NCBI GenBank assembly: GCA_037833965.1
Contig: AP031351.1
Location: 6,584,501 to 6,648,500 of the forward strand
Length of the DNA: 64,000 bases
Direction of reading: 5' to 3'
DNA from: Marchantia polymorpha subsp. ruderalis
Lineage: Eukaryota > Streptophyta > Marchantiopsida > Marchantiales > Marchantiaceae
This document shows, one piece after another, positions 13,801 to 25,265 of the stretch. The notes beneath the pieces are model-generated. The model had not been told where the DNA came from. It was given only the letters and a program-made list of their open reading frames with translations, and made no database searches. The stretch's first letter is position 1. Each line of letters opens with the position of its first letter. The position numbers and the translations under genes were made by a program.

Positions 13801-16071
13801 CTGCAAGCTCCTCCTGTTTTAAGTTACTTCTAATGAGATCGAGTGGAGTGTAGGTCTGCTTACCACTACATCTGTTCTGGATTCTGGTTCTGCAGTTCGG
13901 AAAGCCAACACTTGTAGAAATACTCGAAGTGGTACAGTTGAAGGCTTTCTGTTGTATGGTCATGGTCTTCACAAGCAGAAAGGGTAGTGGTATAAGTGAA
14001 TGGAGGGGAAACCTTAGAGATAGCAAAGTGATGTAGATTGTCACACCGAATTGAAGTAACGGCTCCTGATCTTTACAATGAATGTTGGTGGGATGCTGCA
14101 TAGGAAAGGGTCAGAGGAAGGCGAGCCATGGTTTTTATAAGGTCCAGGAAAGTTGTGGGCCGCGGGATGAAGAGGAAGCGGGGTTTGAGAGTTGTCTCAC
14201 CTAGTAATTATCATTAGCACAGCAGCGGGGACGCTTCACTTACATCAGACCTATCTCTCTAAGACCTCACGTGGTCTCTCTACCATTTCCAAGGAACTCT
14301 AGGCTTGGGAACGAGGCTGCTTAAGTTTCGGATGGGCCTCAGTTATTAGCACAGCCGGATGGGAGATCATCCTCTTAATGGTTCACTTATTCTTGAGATA
14401 GACGATGATCCATTCTAGCCAGTGGGAGATCTTTTGTGGCGTTCTCTGTGGCCGTCTAACTGTATGTAGAAATTAAGTGTCGTAGCTTGGATACAAAGGA
14501 GATGGCTCCCTCAGTTGCAAGATCATGTTCTGGGGCCATTGTGATTTATGTGGTGAAAAGTTCTTAGAATGGATCTTGAAAAATCTCTAAGGAACTAATT
14601 TTCTCTGCTGCTAATTATCTATCCTCTGTATGCCCAGTGTTTAATGCGGGTGACGCTATTTCTTCTCGGTCACATCTTATATTCGGGGCAGTAGGCCTGT
14701 CTCACATTCAGTTTTAGGAATCTATTCTATTACGAATGCACCACATGAGCACCAATGCTACGCAGCCAGTGCGCGTAGACTATGCTCTTCAGGATATGAC
14801 AGGAAAATGCTGATGAATGCTTTTGAAGTACATTATACGGCTGTACTTCCAAATGCTTACTAACTCCTTGATTAATCTCTTCAAGATTGGCCAGGCATAC
14901 GTCGTTAATGCCTTTCTGTGGTAATTTTTTGACATCTGTCTTGCTTTAGAATTTATTCGCTCGAGTGGTAAACCTACCATATCTGCAATTCTTGAACTCT
15001 GTAGATGTCAACTAGTTTTGGTGAACGTATTTCCAGAAGCTCATAAAGGTTGATTCAAATCCTAAACCTTTTATCTATATTGCGTAATACTAGGATGCTG
15101 AAGATGGTAAAAGCAAATCATGCAAGCATAAATAAGGAGACGATGTAGATCTAGGCCTTAATACTCGGTTATGTTGTCATACTCGGAGTGACATACAGTT
15201 TCGCCTTCGACCCGCAGAGAAAGAGATTTTACGATTTTTAACTCTCGGGACTTATTTATCTGTCATCTTAGCATGTCCCAGAACTTGGTGTCGAGAGATA
15301 ATGTTTGTTTGCTACGCTGTCATGCACATTCTTACAGCTCAAACACGGACAGATGTATTTATTTTCTTGCAGCCTCTTGCGAAGGGCAGTAGCTGTGTGA
15401 CATATCTATCTGTACGATAAGTCTGTTAGTCAGAGTAATGAGTTTCGTTGAGCCATGATCTCCAGTATAGTGTATTACTGTTTTTTATGTACTCTTTCAA
15501 GAACTCAAGTCCGTGATCTCAAAGTTGTTCCCCTCGCACTGTGATTCTTGAAATCCTTTGGTTCCTCGGTTCCTTTGATCATTTGTCAAGTCCTGCACAT
15601 GCTCACTCCCAGGGTATAGCTTTTCTCTGTTGGTCGGTGCTTTTGTACTTCCTATGTCTGTCTGCTTTTGGTCTTCTTCTTAATCACTGTAATTCATATA
15701 ATGAGATTACAGTGATTAAGATTGTGGACCAAATTGTGGACTAATATAAGTCTTTAAGGACGTACATCAATGTTTGATTTCTGAAGTATATGATATGTAA
15801 CTCAAAACTCACAACTTTGGTTTGATATCTTGGTATCTCTTTGCTCTGCAACCTGCAAAGCCTCTTGAGCAATGTTCTCGTTCTCGTCACTTAAAGTGGC
15901 ATTATACTTAGCACCACGCCATCATATTGTTTTTCTGTTGGAAGCTTCCACTCTCCATTGAATAACTTACCTTGTTGTTTGACACTCGATCAGAAAGAGG
16001 GCAAAGACGGCGGAGCTAGCGAGAAAGGAGCTTTTAAGGCCCGTCCCGATGAAGATGCGTGGAGCGACTGA
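7811..16071 (+). CDS. CSA: CSA/ERCC8-type WD40 repair protein (nine exons)
   Basis: Homologue of Cockayne syndrome A/ERCC8 (plant CSA-1), the WD40 substrate receptor of the nuclear CUL4-DDB1 ubiquitin ligase acting in transcription-coupled nucleotide excision repair. Exons read from GT-AG sites and frame: 7811-7960, 8139-8399, 8614-8773, 8919-9094, 9262-9499, 9885-10039, 10635-10724, 10910-10987, 15994-16071. They join without a stop into 461 residues; the human protein has 396. Visible family blocks: GGINNLQVDRTEGRYLL near residue 44, QWYPVDTGLF, VWDTNNLQ, a DDB1-binding WDxR box in RFWDIRRAG (residues 216-224), ATAHYGAV, DSRVKLWD, NTLVNY, LRGHYDTVNCCEFHP, MYSGSNDRKILLWSP. The last exon supplies an acidic tail ending DEDAWSD, like the tails of human and plant CSA. 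A Ser/Lys-rich insert in exon 5 lengthens the loop between propeller blades, as in plant CSA. Identity is sure; the exon 5 donor and the distant last exon are the least certain joints. Confidence 0.93.
11910..12016. repeat. 54-bp tandem duplication in CSA intron
   Basis: Two adjacent copies beginning ATCACTTGATGG at 11910 and 11964 share TTACT, CACCTAAGG/TACCTAAGG and AAGACxTGT with a few substitutions. The period is 54 bases. It is intronic and has no evident function. Confidence 0.8.
15679..15720. repeat. Hairpin with perfect 15-bp arms
   Basis: Arms CTTAATCACTGTAAT (15679-15693) and ATTACAGTGATTAAG (15706-15720) are exact reverse complements around a 12-base loop, near the 3' end of the large CSA intron. 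It could be the core of a small inverted-repeat transposon remnant or a structured intronic element. Confidence 0.8.
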
Positions 16072-19000
16072 GGGTTCCCAACAGATTTTGGAGTATACAC
16101 TTGTATATATAACCTGTGATCAGGACAGGGACCTTTCCTTGTGTCGAGAATGACGGCCATGTATCCATCGCTCATCGCGATCACTTGACATTTCATTTCA
16201 CAGGAGCAAAATATGGATCAGTCGGTCCGAGGTTGGGTACCAAAAAGTATATACGAGTTCAAGGAGAGAAGGTTATGAAACGAAAGTCCATACTTCAGCT
16301 ACACCATAGAGTTTTGTTAATATTTATTAAGCAGGAACTAACAGCTCATGGACTTCTTGATAGGTAATGGAACTAGCGGATTACATTTCGCTATTCGGAA
16401 TATTCGATCTAGATATCTTACTATTCTTAGTCGGGTCTCAGTAAAGATGCGATATAAAATGAGTCAGGAAATATTGTCCAGTGGATTTCAACAAATGCAT
16501 GTAGATGTAAGCGTGAGCTTTAAAATTGTACATTTAAGATGATATGATTTTACCAGTAAGTTGAGACTAAGGCTATTTCAGAATGTTGCCGTATTCCTTC
16601 TTATGTTCATCAATGGAAAACCCTGTCATCCCCGTCTTTAAGGGCCGCAAGAATGCTGGTTCAAATGCTGGTAGAATACCCAGCCTACCTTACAGCACAA
16701 TACCTTTCCATTCAACGTATACAAGTCGATCGATCGTTTCTATTGTTCAGCCCTGAATTGTGGGAGTAAACACAGAAGCAGACACCTTTGTCATGCTTGC
16801 TGTGTTAATCTCCACGTGCTTCAGATTGGGTCTCCCATGTCCTGTATCCAAGAGAAATGAAATTCTGAGCTTCTTGACACGAACCAGATTGGCGGAGGGT
16901 TTTGTAACAGATTCAGTCGTGTTACATCACCGAAGACGTGTGTGATCCGAGGAGTAGATTGGAGGGAAAACTTTGTCTCTCAAAGTGTAAACAACTTGGA
17001 CGTGATTCTCCTCCAACCATTGTAGTCTCACCACGAGATGGCATGATCCCGTCTTTTTATCTAGTGGACACTATAGGTCGTGGATGCCCTTATTAGAATT
17101 ATACTGAATGTGAAATTCAAGTTTCAGGTTGTCGTACTCTAGTGAAGCCATGGTTGATGTTATTTTTATGAAAACTTCTGATTCATATGAAACAAAGAAA
17201 ATGGGAGAAAAACTTATCATGGCCGAGGTGTAAGCACATGAATCTTTGCCGGCTCTCAGCTAGTAGTGATGAAGGAGACTTGCTGGCCACATGTGCATCA
17301 TAGGATTCACTTCATCAGACATGGCTGTAACTTACGATAGCTGCGAGCACGCCCTGTTAGTACTCTACGGACCACGGGGCTGTCCAAGCAAAGTAGAGAG
17401 GGCTCACCCGTGGGAGACTGTAGGTCCATTGCACGAATACAGGCAGGCCCCATTGTGCCATATATGCGGACAGAAAAGTCTTTGGGTTCGTAGAGAAGAT
17501 TCATTTTGTTCTACAGTCGCTGTAGTTCGTGTGAGAAACACTCACACGAACACAACTTTTTTCTCGTGATTAAACAAGTCCACAATCCCCTTGGATGCTG
17601 GATATGATAAACCATTGGAGTCAAGGCACATGTGAGAGTTTGATTTCTGTCGTGAGTCTTAGTCAAAGACAAAAAGAGGTCTCCCAGTTGACCTGAAGCA
17701 TGGCTGTCTTTCTTTCTTTTTCGTTCCTTTTTTAGATTCTAGATCGGAATTTCCTTCCCTCCTCCTCCTCCTCCTCCTCATACATTTTAAACTGCTTCTG
17801 TTCTCTTTCTTCTCCCATCCTTTTTGTTATTATCTTGTGTCCTCTCGGGATCAAAACTACTTCTGTTCTCTTTCATCGCTTGCTCGCTCCTCGAGCTGTT
17901 TCCAATACTCTACAAGCCCCAAGGCATGCGACTTCTGTCTTCCTGAGCCAGTTGACTTAGCCTAGGCTAGCCTAATCATGAGTGCCAAAGGCTACACTTC
18001 CTTTCCAGATTCCTTGACTGCTTCATGGAAGTGCTAGGAGGGCGGGTTTGTGAATCACGTTTCTATGTTCCATATATGCTGCACACGTCGTGAATGTCAA
18101 ACTCCTCGGACTTGCAAGGATAATCCAGGACGGGGGTCAGTGTGAAATTGACTGTATTCCGAGAGCAAAGTCCACTCGAGCCCACTCCTGTTTTTCATTC
18201 CTTCTAATCTATTCGTTAGTAGTCTCCAAGGGGATCCATCTAGAACCTCGTGGCACATGCAACAGTGTCCGGGTATGTGATACACTAGCCCTTCCAGCTA
18301 CGTTTCTGCACACATCAGAATGATCTCGCAGCTTGTCCTCACTTGAAAAATCCCACCATCTGCAAGTTCTTCCCGGATCAGTTCTACCACTTGTATTATA
18401 TCATTGTTCAGCTGCAAAAAAAGGATCGAGGGATTTCAGAGATCTTCACAAACCGTCAGCTTTCGTTCATCGCTTTTGGAACTCCGTTCGTTATGCAAGA
18501 GGTGCGAGTCAAAAGTGAGCATGATGCAAAGTAGAAAAGTGATCAATCTTATCAGGCCATGATATTGCTGTACTCGTTCCCAATTCTTCACCTCATGGGC
18601 ATGTTTCGATATATGGTAAGGATGCTGCATAGGTCCTTCGTCTAGTTCCTCATGCTGATTTCCACGAACTAGAGCCAGAGTATATGGAAGACAATCTTGT
18701 ACTTGGATGGTTTGAAACAAGGCGGTCGATTCTCAGGTTTCGTTGCAATCAGTTAATCACACATTTCGATGAATCCTCCATATCCGCAATCACCGTTTGC
18801 CTCATGGAAGTAGATTTTTTTTTTCTATATTCCATGTTGTCGTACGTAGGTTTGATATTGATTTTGTACCATGATAAAACTTACACTTTTTGTCCAAGTA
18901 TGTGACATCATCACTACAAGCTTCCAAGGGCAAGCAAGATGGTATCTATTGGCAATTATCACTTGATGCCACTAGGTTCAGTTTCAATGAGTCCAAGTGT

Positions 19001-19311
19001 TCTGGTCCACTGAAATTAGAGAAACAAATGGATTTTAGCATTCATGTGATTGGACTCAATTCTCAATACAAATCATCTACCCTTTATAGGTTGTTAACAC
19101 CGCAGAGTAACACCAATGTAAGTATGCACAATGTAATGAATTTTGCCTTTTCGGTATGTTGAAGAAAAGCAATCAATAAGCCTTTACTACTTCGTGATGC
19201 ACATGTAGTTGCATTTGGTATGATTGACATTACTGAAGAGAAAGAAGTACAGTAGCAAATTGAGGTCAAGACGTTCACGGCTAGATCCAATAAAGAACAA
19301 TGATTAATCAA
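16072..19311. other. Gene-free stretch downstream of CSA
   Basis: The start should be the CSA 3' untranslated region. Beyond it are many short frames on both strands (for example 17291-17569, 18343-18534, 18890-19162, all +) whose translations I do not recognise and which lack linked exons. A (CTC)n run lies at about 17760-17780 and a hairpin at 17525-17551. No RNA gene was seen. Confidence 0.5.
17525..17551. repeat. Hairpin with 11-bp arms
   Basis: GTTCGTGTGAG (17525-17535) and CTCACACGAAC (17541-17551) are exact reverse complements around a five-base loop. It sits about 1.5 kb past the CSA stop, with a short T run (ACTTTTTTC) just after it. A plant polymerase II gene would not need a hairpin terminator, so its role is unknown. 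Confidence 0.75.
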
Positions 19312-20640
19312 ATGAATGATCTATAGTTTTATAGTTTTTTAAATTTTATGAGATTTAACAAGCTTTTGAGTAAATAAAATCTGAAATATTCCATTCTCTA
19401 AACTTTTTATAAATATTCTATTTCATAAGAGTAAAAATTCACATTGCTAGATTTTTAAATCAGTTTGCATATGAGCTTTGACATGCAAACATTACTCTTT
19501 AGTTTTGATGTAAAAACAAGTTATCATCAATTATTTCTTTGAGACGAAGAGAAGGGCAAAATGAATGAATATAATATTTATACATATTCTGTTTATGTAT
19601 TTCAATCTTTCTTTCTATTTATCGAAAGTAACTTGCAAGCTTTATAACAATTTCAATTTACTCCAACAATTCTAGTCGAATTATGCAAGACATAACAAAG
19701 TTAAAGATTTTATCATCAATGTATAAAATATCATCAATGGATATATATCTGATTATTCAGATACTTTTTGTGGATCCAGTATTAGATTAGAGTATATATT
19801 TCATTACAATGTTGTAAAGTCATTTTCCAAAATCATTACACTCATTATCAAACATCAAATGAGAATATTCATTGAATCACAAATGCTAAACTTAAAATCA
19901 TTTTTTGGTCTTGATGCTAAGCTAAACTAGGTCAAGAAAATCTCCAGAATTGTTTTCTCGATTCTTAATTGAAACTATACAATATATAGCATCTTCAACT
20001 GAAATTAGGGGTTAGGGTTTAAACCCTAAACCCTATAAACCCCACAATAAGAGATAATCATAGAAAATCATCACACAAATAACTTGACATCTGCATAGAA
20101 TATGTAGGTCAAAAAATACATGTCACAATGAAATAAACATGGATAATATACTTGATTTTCAGTTCTAAATCTCACTATCAATCACACATATGAACTTCAC
20201 TCATTTTAAATGTAAGATATTTCAAAATAACACTTTATTCACAAAGAAAATAATGAATGAATTACATATAGCATAATTGGTTATATTTTGTTTCAGAAAA
20301 AATTATCAGAGAAATTAAACGAATCAAAATTTTAATGGTTGGTATTATTCGATATGATTGTGGCATCCTTGTACTCAAGTAGTTACCTGGAAATATAGCT
20401 TGTGCGTTCCGGTAAGCCATGCATCAAACATCGAGATACAATTAAAATGTTCAAATATTTATTTCTTTCTAAAATTTAAAAAATGGGGAAATACTTATAG
20501 AAATTTTACAAGCCAGAGCTTTCAGTCAAACCCAATCGAATTCATATTTCAAAGAAACCATTAGCTATTCTCACTCTTTTGAAGTTCGGTAACTATCTTA
20601 CTTCAAAATCCCAAACAACCTAATTATAATTCTAACCCAT
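19312..20640. other. AT-rich island with telomere motifs
   Basis: About 1.3 kb of AT-rich, gene-free DNA, compositionally like the left end of the window and sharply different from the GC-richer DNA that follows. It contains the telomere-motif palindrome at 20008-20034. The 20358-20564 (+) open frame is not recognisable. Confidence 0.55.
20006..20044. repeat. Head-to-head TTTAGGG telomere-motif palindrome
   Basis: TTAGGGGTTAGGGTTT runs straight into AAACCCTAAACCCTA. Plant telomere units therefore point toward each other, giving a perfect palindrome TTAGGGTTTAAACCCTAA at 20012-20029, followed by a further degenerate unit. Such motifs arise as interstitial telomere sequence from repair or fusion, or act as telo-box promoter elements. 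The array is too short to choose between these. Confidence 0.85.
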
Positions 20641-21900
20641 GACTGTGTGAATGTGTGGATGAATGCCACTCCGATGAGAAAGTCACTAATTGCCGATACG
20701 ATACATATACGCATCTATGCACAACGGTAATAAATCATGACTCTGGAAATCTAACTTCAAATTGAGATTGATTTACAAAACGTAGGAAGTAAACACATTT
20801 CATCTTTGGAAGGATGTTTTCTATGGATCCAATGCTACTGAACTACTTTACCGCCAAATCGCAACAAATCATTACTGGTCAGAATCAAGAGATAATTATC
20901 GTCAGTATCTTGTGGATATTCGCCTTCTTATTTTAGTACCGTTTGTGGCCAGAGTGCCATAGTATTTCGTGTGCTCTACATGTGTGCCAGGTCATCAAAT
21001 CACTATGTGGGATGCTTGCTTCTCTTAAACCCCAAAGATCAAAGATCGATGGTACTAGAATTATTTCTCCGGTTTCGAGGTCTTTTGATTATTGCTCCAT
21101 AGTCCACGACGGGTCCTTCTGTTCTCATTCTACTCGGTGAAGGTGTGGATTTCTTCGAGTATAAATCGGACTTATGAAGCTTCATTAGTGAACGCATTTT
21201 CCATTCCTTCATTATGAAGGGTGACAGGTAAAAGCAAAGGTAACGAGCACTCCTGTGCATAAATAACATCGGACGGTAGCCGAGGTCAGGACAAGGGAAT
21301 GAAGAAGCTCGAATCCCAATGCCACCATGAACATACAGTCAAACAAAGGCAACATTCATCAGCCATGAAGATCACAGACACTCTCAATCATGAGAACGGC
21401 ATGCGCACCCTGAACCCTCACATGAAATTCGAACGGCTTGTGCTCAATTAGTGCCGAGTGCTTTTGAAATTGATTGCTAATTCATTCTAGAATCAGGAGA
21501 GGAAAACGGGAAGCGATTGCAATTTGTGAGAAATTTAAAGTCTGTTGTGTGATCGAAATAAACATGAACATCGGTCGATCTGAATGAATGCGAACTGGAC
21601 CGAGCGGCATGATTGACCGTGCTGGTATGAACTCGTGCCATCGGTCATGGGCCGACGAAGAAGAGCGGCGGCAGAAGCGGGAAAGAATGTGGCCCGAATG
21701 ATAAAAGATCTTGTGAATTATCATAATTTGCATGTCGATGGGCGAGGTAATCATGCGCACACGACGCCACACGTTCTTCGGTAGCATTAGGAACACAATC
21801 ATCCCTCTCTCGCTGCCCTCGCTCCCTCCCTCGAGAAGGCTATTATCGAATTTGTCATCTCTAGTGGCCGAGCCTGAGCCTGAGGCTGACCGCACTGTTC

Positions 21901-21950
21901 TGACATGACATGACATGAAATGACATGTCATGTCATGTCATGTCATGTCA
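21901..21950. repeat. (TGACA)n:(TGTCA)n zero-loop palindrome
   Basis: Five units of TGACA (one changed to TGAAA) are followed without a gap by five units of TGTCA. The result is a 25-bp inverted repeat with a single mismatch and no spacer, which would extrude as a cruciform or form a hairpin RNA. Confidence 0.9.
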
Positions 21951-23276
21951 CCGATGGAATGCGAGAAGGAAGGCGTTGCATGGAATGGAATGGATTGTGC
22001 TGAGAATAGCGCACAGCCTGCATCAGCTCGAGCATCAGCAGCAGCATCATCAAGACAAGCAAAACGAGAAAGCTGACCCGATCCGAATCAATCCGCTGAT
22101 CGTGATCGTGCCTCAGCAGCGAGCAAACGACGGCCGGTCTTCACCCGAACCGAAACCGGAGTCCGAAATGTGCAGAACATTCTGATCAGCTTTCCTTTGA
22201 TTTGGGAGAAGATGTCATACAGTTGCAGACCACGGATTTGATTCCCTCGAATCTGCGAATCGCCTCACCCTCGCAGATTCTTCACTGCTTCACGTCAAAG
22301 TCGTCAGCCCGAGGTTCAGCAAAAGTCTCAGTGCCGCATGAAGGACTGACTTGCGAAGCCCGCCGTGATTGCATTCGTATTGGTCCTGGAGTTGTTGGAG
22401 CTTGGACCATCCGAGAGCAAATCATCAATTACAGCTTCTTGGCTTTGTCATTTCGCAGCTCGACCCGACTTCCTCTCGTTTACGGTATCTCATAATTAGA
22501 ATCTAATAATTGGGATTTCGGAGCTCGCTGCTGGCTGCTGGCTGCTGGCTGGCCTGCAAGAAAAGCTTGCATCCGTTGAGCCTACCGAACGATCTGAACC
22601 CGAAAACTTCATGGGCATTAGTGATTAATCAGGACTGCGCAAGGATATCGACATGCTAGCGTGAGTGTTTGGTTTCAGATCTCGTTCACGGAATGAGCGA
22701 GTGATTGAGCATTAAAGATTTGTTTGGTTGCAAAATCCAGTAGAGGCTAATGGTGTTCGTTTGATGGGTGAAGGCCTCTCTGAGAGAATTTGGAGGACTG
22801 ACAGCCATCATTATTACGGATCACTTACATTGCGGTTGTCCTGGTCACGGAAGGTCGATATGAAGTGGAGTGACGGTCGGTCATTCGTTATTTCCATCAT
22901 AATTCCAGTTCAGAAGATTGCGCCGAGAGACAACGGACACAAACAAATGAAAGCGCTCTGTCGGTGGAGTAGAAAGGGGAGCTGACGACGAATACAACAT
23001 CGATTCACTCAGTGATTGATACGGTAGAGAGACAGAAGATCAATTTAAGCTACACTGCAATTTAGTGTTTGTCTAAGTCGGCAGCCCATCCCATCCCAGC
23101 CCAACGGCGCGAATCGAGTAGAGTAAAAGATATGAGAAACAGATCAGAGCTGCTTGCTCGCTTGCTTATCGTTCAGCCAAAGCATAAATATGTCAAATTC
23201 ACACGTGTGATATGTGATCTAGTGCACTGTTGTGCGCAGGACGAGAGAGAGAGAGAGAGGAGTCTGAACTCTGGAA

Positions 23277-23299
23277 TCAGTCAGTCAGTCAGTCAGTCA
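23277..23299. repeat. (TCAG)n microsatellite
   Basis: About five tandem TCAG units, then one TCAA. Further short TCAG runs occur nearby at about 23401-23412 and in 23420-23465, so this part of the block repeatedly samples the same unit. Confidence 0.85.
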
Positions 23300-23695
23300 A
23301 TCAAAGGATTTCTCCATCAGTGTTGAATACTCTCTAAGCAAAAGCACGCGAAGATGGATCTGTGTAACAGTGGACTCTTACATGTACAGTACTGGACTAC
23401 AGTCAGTCAGTCACTTACACACACAGCAAGTCAGTGGGACAGACAGTCAATCAGTGGGTCAGTGCCGAGCTCGCCTGGCTCTTAATCGGGATGAATGCCG
23501 TAGCGAGCAAACTGTGTGTCTAGAATTGGAATGTTTGAAATGGTCCTCGGACAGTGAGCAAGCTAAGGTTCAGGCAGAGAGAGAGATGATGAACGCTGGA
23601 GTCTTGGTGTAGATGAAGGTGGGCCGGGGACGTCGAGAATCGAGTAGGAACGAGTAGCTGACCGACTGCAAACATAAGGAAGATCGTCAAGGTAC

Positions 23696-23712
23696 TGCTG
23701 CTGCTGCTGCTG
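23696..23712. repeat. (CTG)n microsatellite
   Basis: Five tandem CTG units in gene-free DNA. Confidence 0.8.
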
Positions 23713-25245
23713 TCAGGGAATCCGTGAGTGTATGAGTGTGCTACTTGACTATGGTGGGGACGTCGAGCTATGTATCTCATCACCTCCTCTCGACCCCGCA
23801 GTCACTTGCGGAATCAATCAATGATTGGCAGTGCCGTATTTTGAAAGAATTCATGTACATGATGTCACTTCTGTCTGTTAGGGGCCGAAACCATCCTCAA
23901 GCTAGTACTGGACGGGCTAGCGGATTAGAAGTGTCTCATGCGTGGACGAGTGGAAAATCTCGTCGAATGTCAAGGTCCTACTCGCTCTCCATTGTGGGCA
24001 ATCTGTGACGAGAGCGATCGAGAAAGGGTCCAGGGAATAGTCCATTGATAGCATCAGCTGAGCGTTGTCAGTCAACGAGAAAACGTTTTCGGAGTTCTGA
24101 AGCATATTTTAATTCCGAGACTATCATGTCGACATGCAAAACTTATGGAGGAGTTCAAACCCTCTTTGACAATATACAGATCGAAGATCGACGGGTTCGA
24201 CACATATCCAACGAGTTTGACCCACTGAATGATGTGAACCACGTGCACGATCACCATCAGCTCCCCTTCAAATTAAGTGTTTCCGACTTATTTTGGAATG
24301 CTAGAAAATTGCCGAGCAGTCCAAAGCTAGCAAGTTCTGCATGGACATGTCTCGAAAGCAGTAATATATGTAAAGTTGAAGCTGAATGCAGCCGGCGCTG
24401 AGATGGAACTTAATTTACTGCGCAAATAGTAGATACAGGCGTACGAAACAGTGCGAAGTGAGAATGATCCAGATACTTTACTCGTGTGATAGACGTAACA
24501 GGAGACATGGGAAGGGAAGAAAGTGCAAGATATGAAGATCGTGCGTTATCTGAGAGAAGGAAAGGAAATGAGATCAGTATTTAAATAGCCGGCCCACAGT
24601 AAGTTATGGTGCCCGAGCCCGAGGAAGAAGTAGAATATTGTTGCACACAGCCTGGGCAAGACTGCGGTGCTCGATTCGGAGTCTGCGCTATTGGAGATAC
24701 GAAATTTATCGGAAGGAATGAAAGAACTGTGGCTCAGAATTTGAAGGAGCATTATGCGGTGAGAGGGTGCGGCACGTTTTTATAAGTTCGATACATGGAC
24801 ACGAAATGTTGCTACGCAGGCGGAGCAGCCGTGGCTGCGGCTTGCTTGCATGGACAAGTTTACCGGTATCCAGCTGAGACATCATGTTGAAACTTGAGGC
24901 ATTTGACTGGCGCTGGGTGCTTCCCTATTCTACGAGCTAGCGACTTCCAAGAAGATTTCAATTTCTGTCCGAGCGTTGGACTGTAGTCAGTTTCACTGGG
25001 AAATGACTGACTGCTTACGACAGAATGGTGATGATCGCGATTTGACTCTGTACATGTTACACTTGCATGTGAACCTATCAATCTGAACTAGCGTACGATT
25101 CTGGCATGATTGAGTGAGTGATTGACTGAGAGCTCTATGAAACGAACGACCGAAAATAGGCCTGCTGCATGTCTGGTGATGTCACCCGAGCGAGGAATGG
25201 CGACTTGTCACGGCTCTTCGATCTCCGGTTCACCCACAGACGAGA

Positions 25246-25265
25246 GGGCAGGGCAGGGCAGGGCA
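25246..25265. repeat. (GGGCA)4 microsatellite
   Basis: Four perfect pentanucleotide units. Closely spaced GGG tracts could also support a G-quadruplex on the + strand. Confidence 0.8.

Larger units (their letters stand above)
10988..15993 (+). other. 5-kb last intron of the CSA gene
   Basis: The donor GTTTGT directly follows the codon for Glu in VDEDE, and the acceptor is CACTCGATCAG ending at 15993. This intron is over ten times longer than most others in the gene. It holds a 54-bp tandem duplication, a 15-bp-arm hairpin, and non-homologous open frames, none of which I recognise. Reading through the donor would add about 61 codons to a TGA at 11171-11173, giving an alternative tail without the AWSD ending. 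Short stretches around 12.0-12.7 kb look like decayed coding sequence, but I could not assign them. Confidence 0.7.

Noticed and set aside
15040-15075. GATTCAAATCC, similar to a tRNA B box
   Set aside because: No acceptor stem, D arm or anticodon arm can be placed around it.
21482-21931. 149-codon minus frame
   Set aside because: The start lies in the TGACA palindrome and the translation is unrecognisable.
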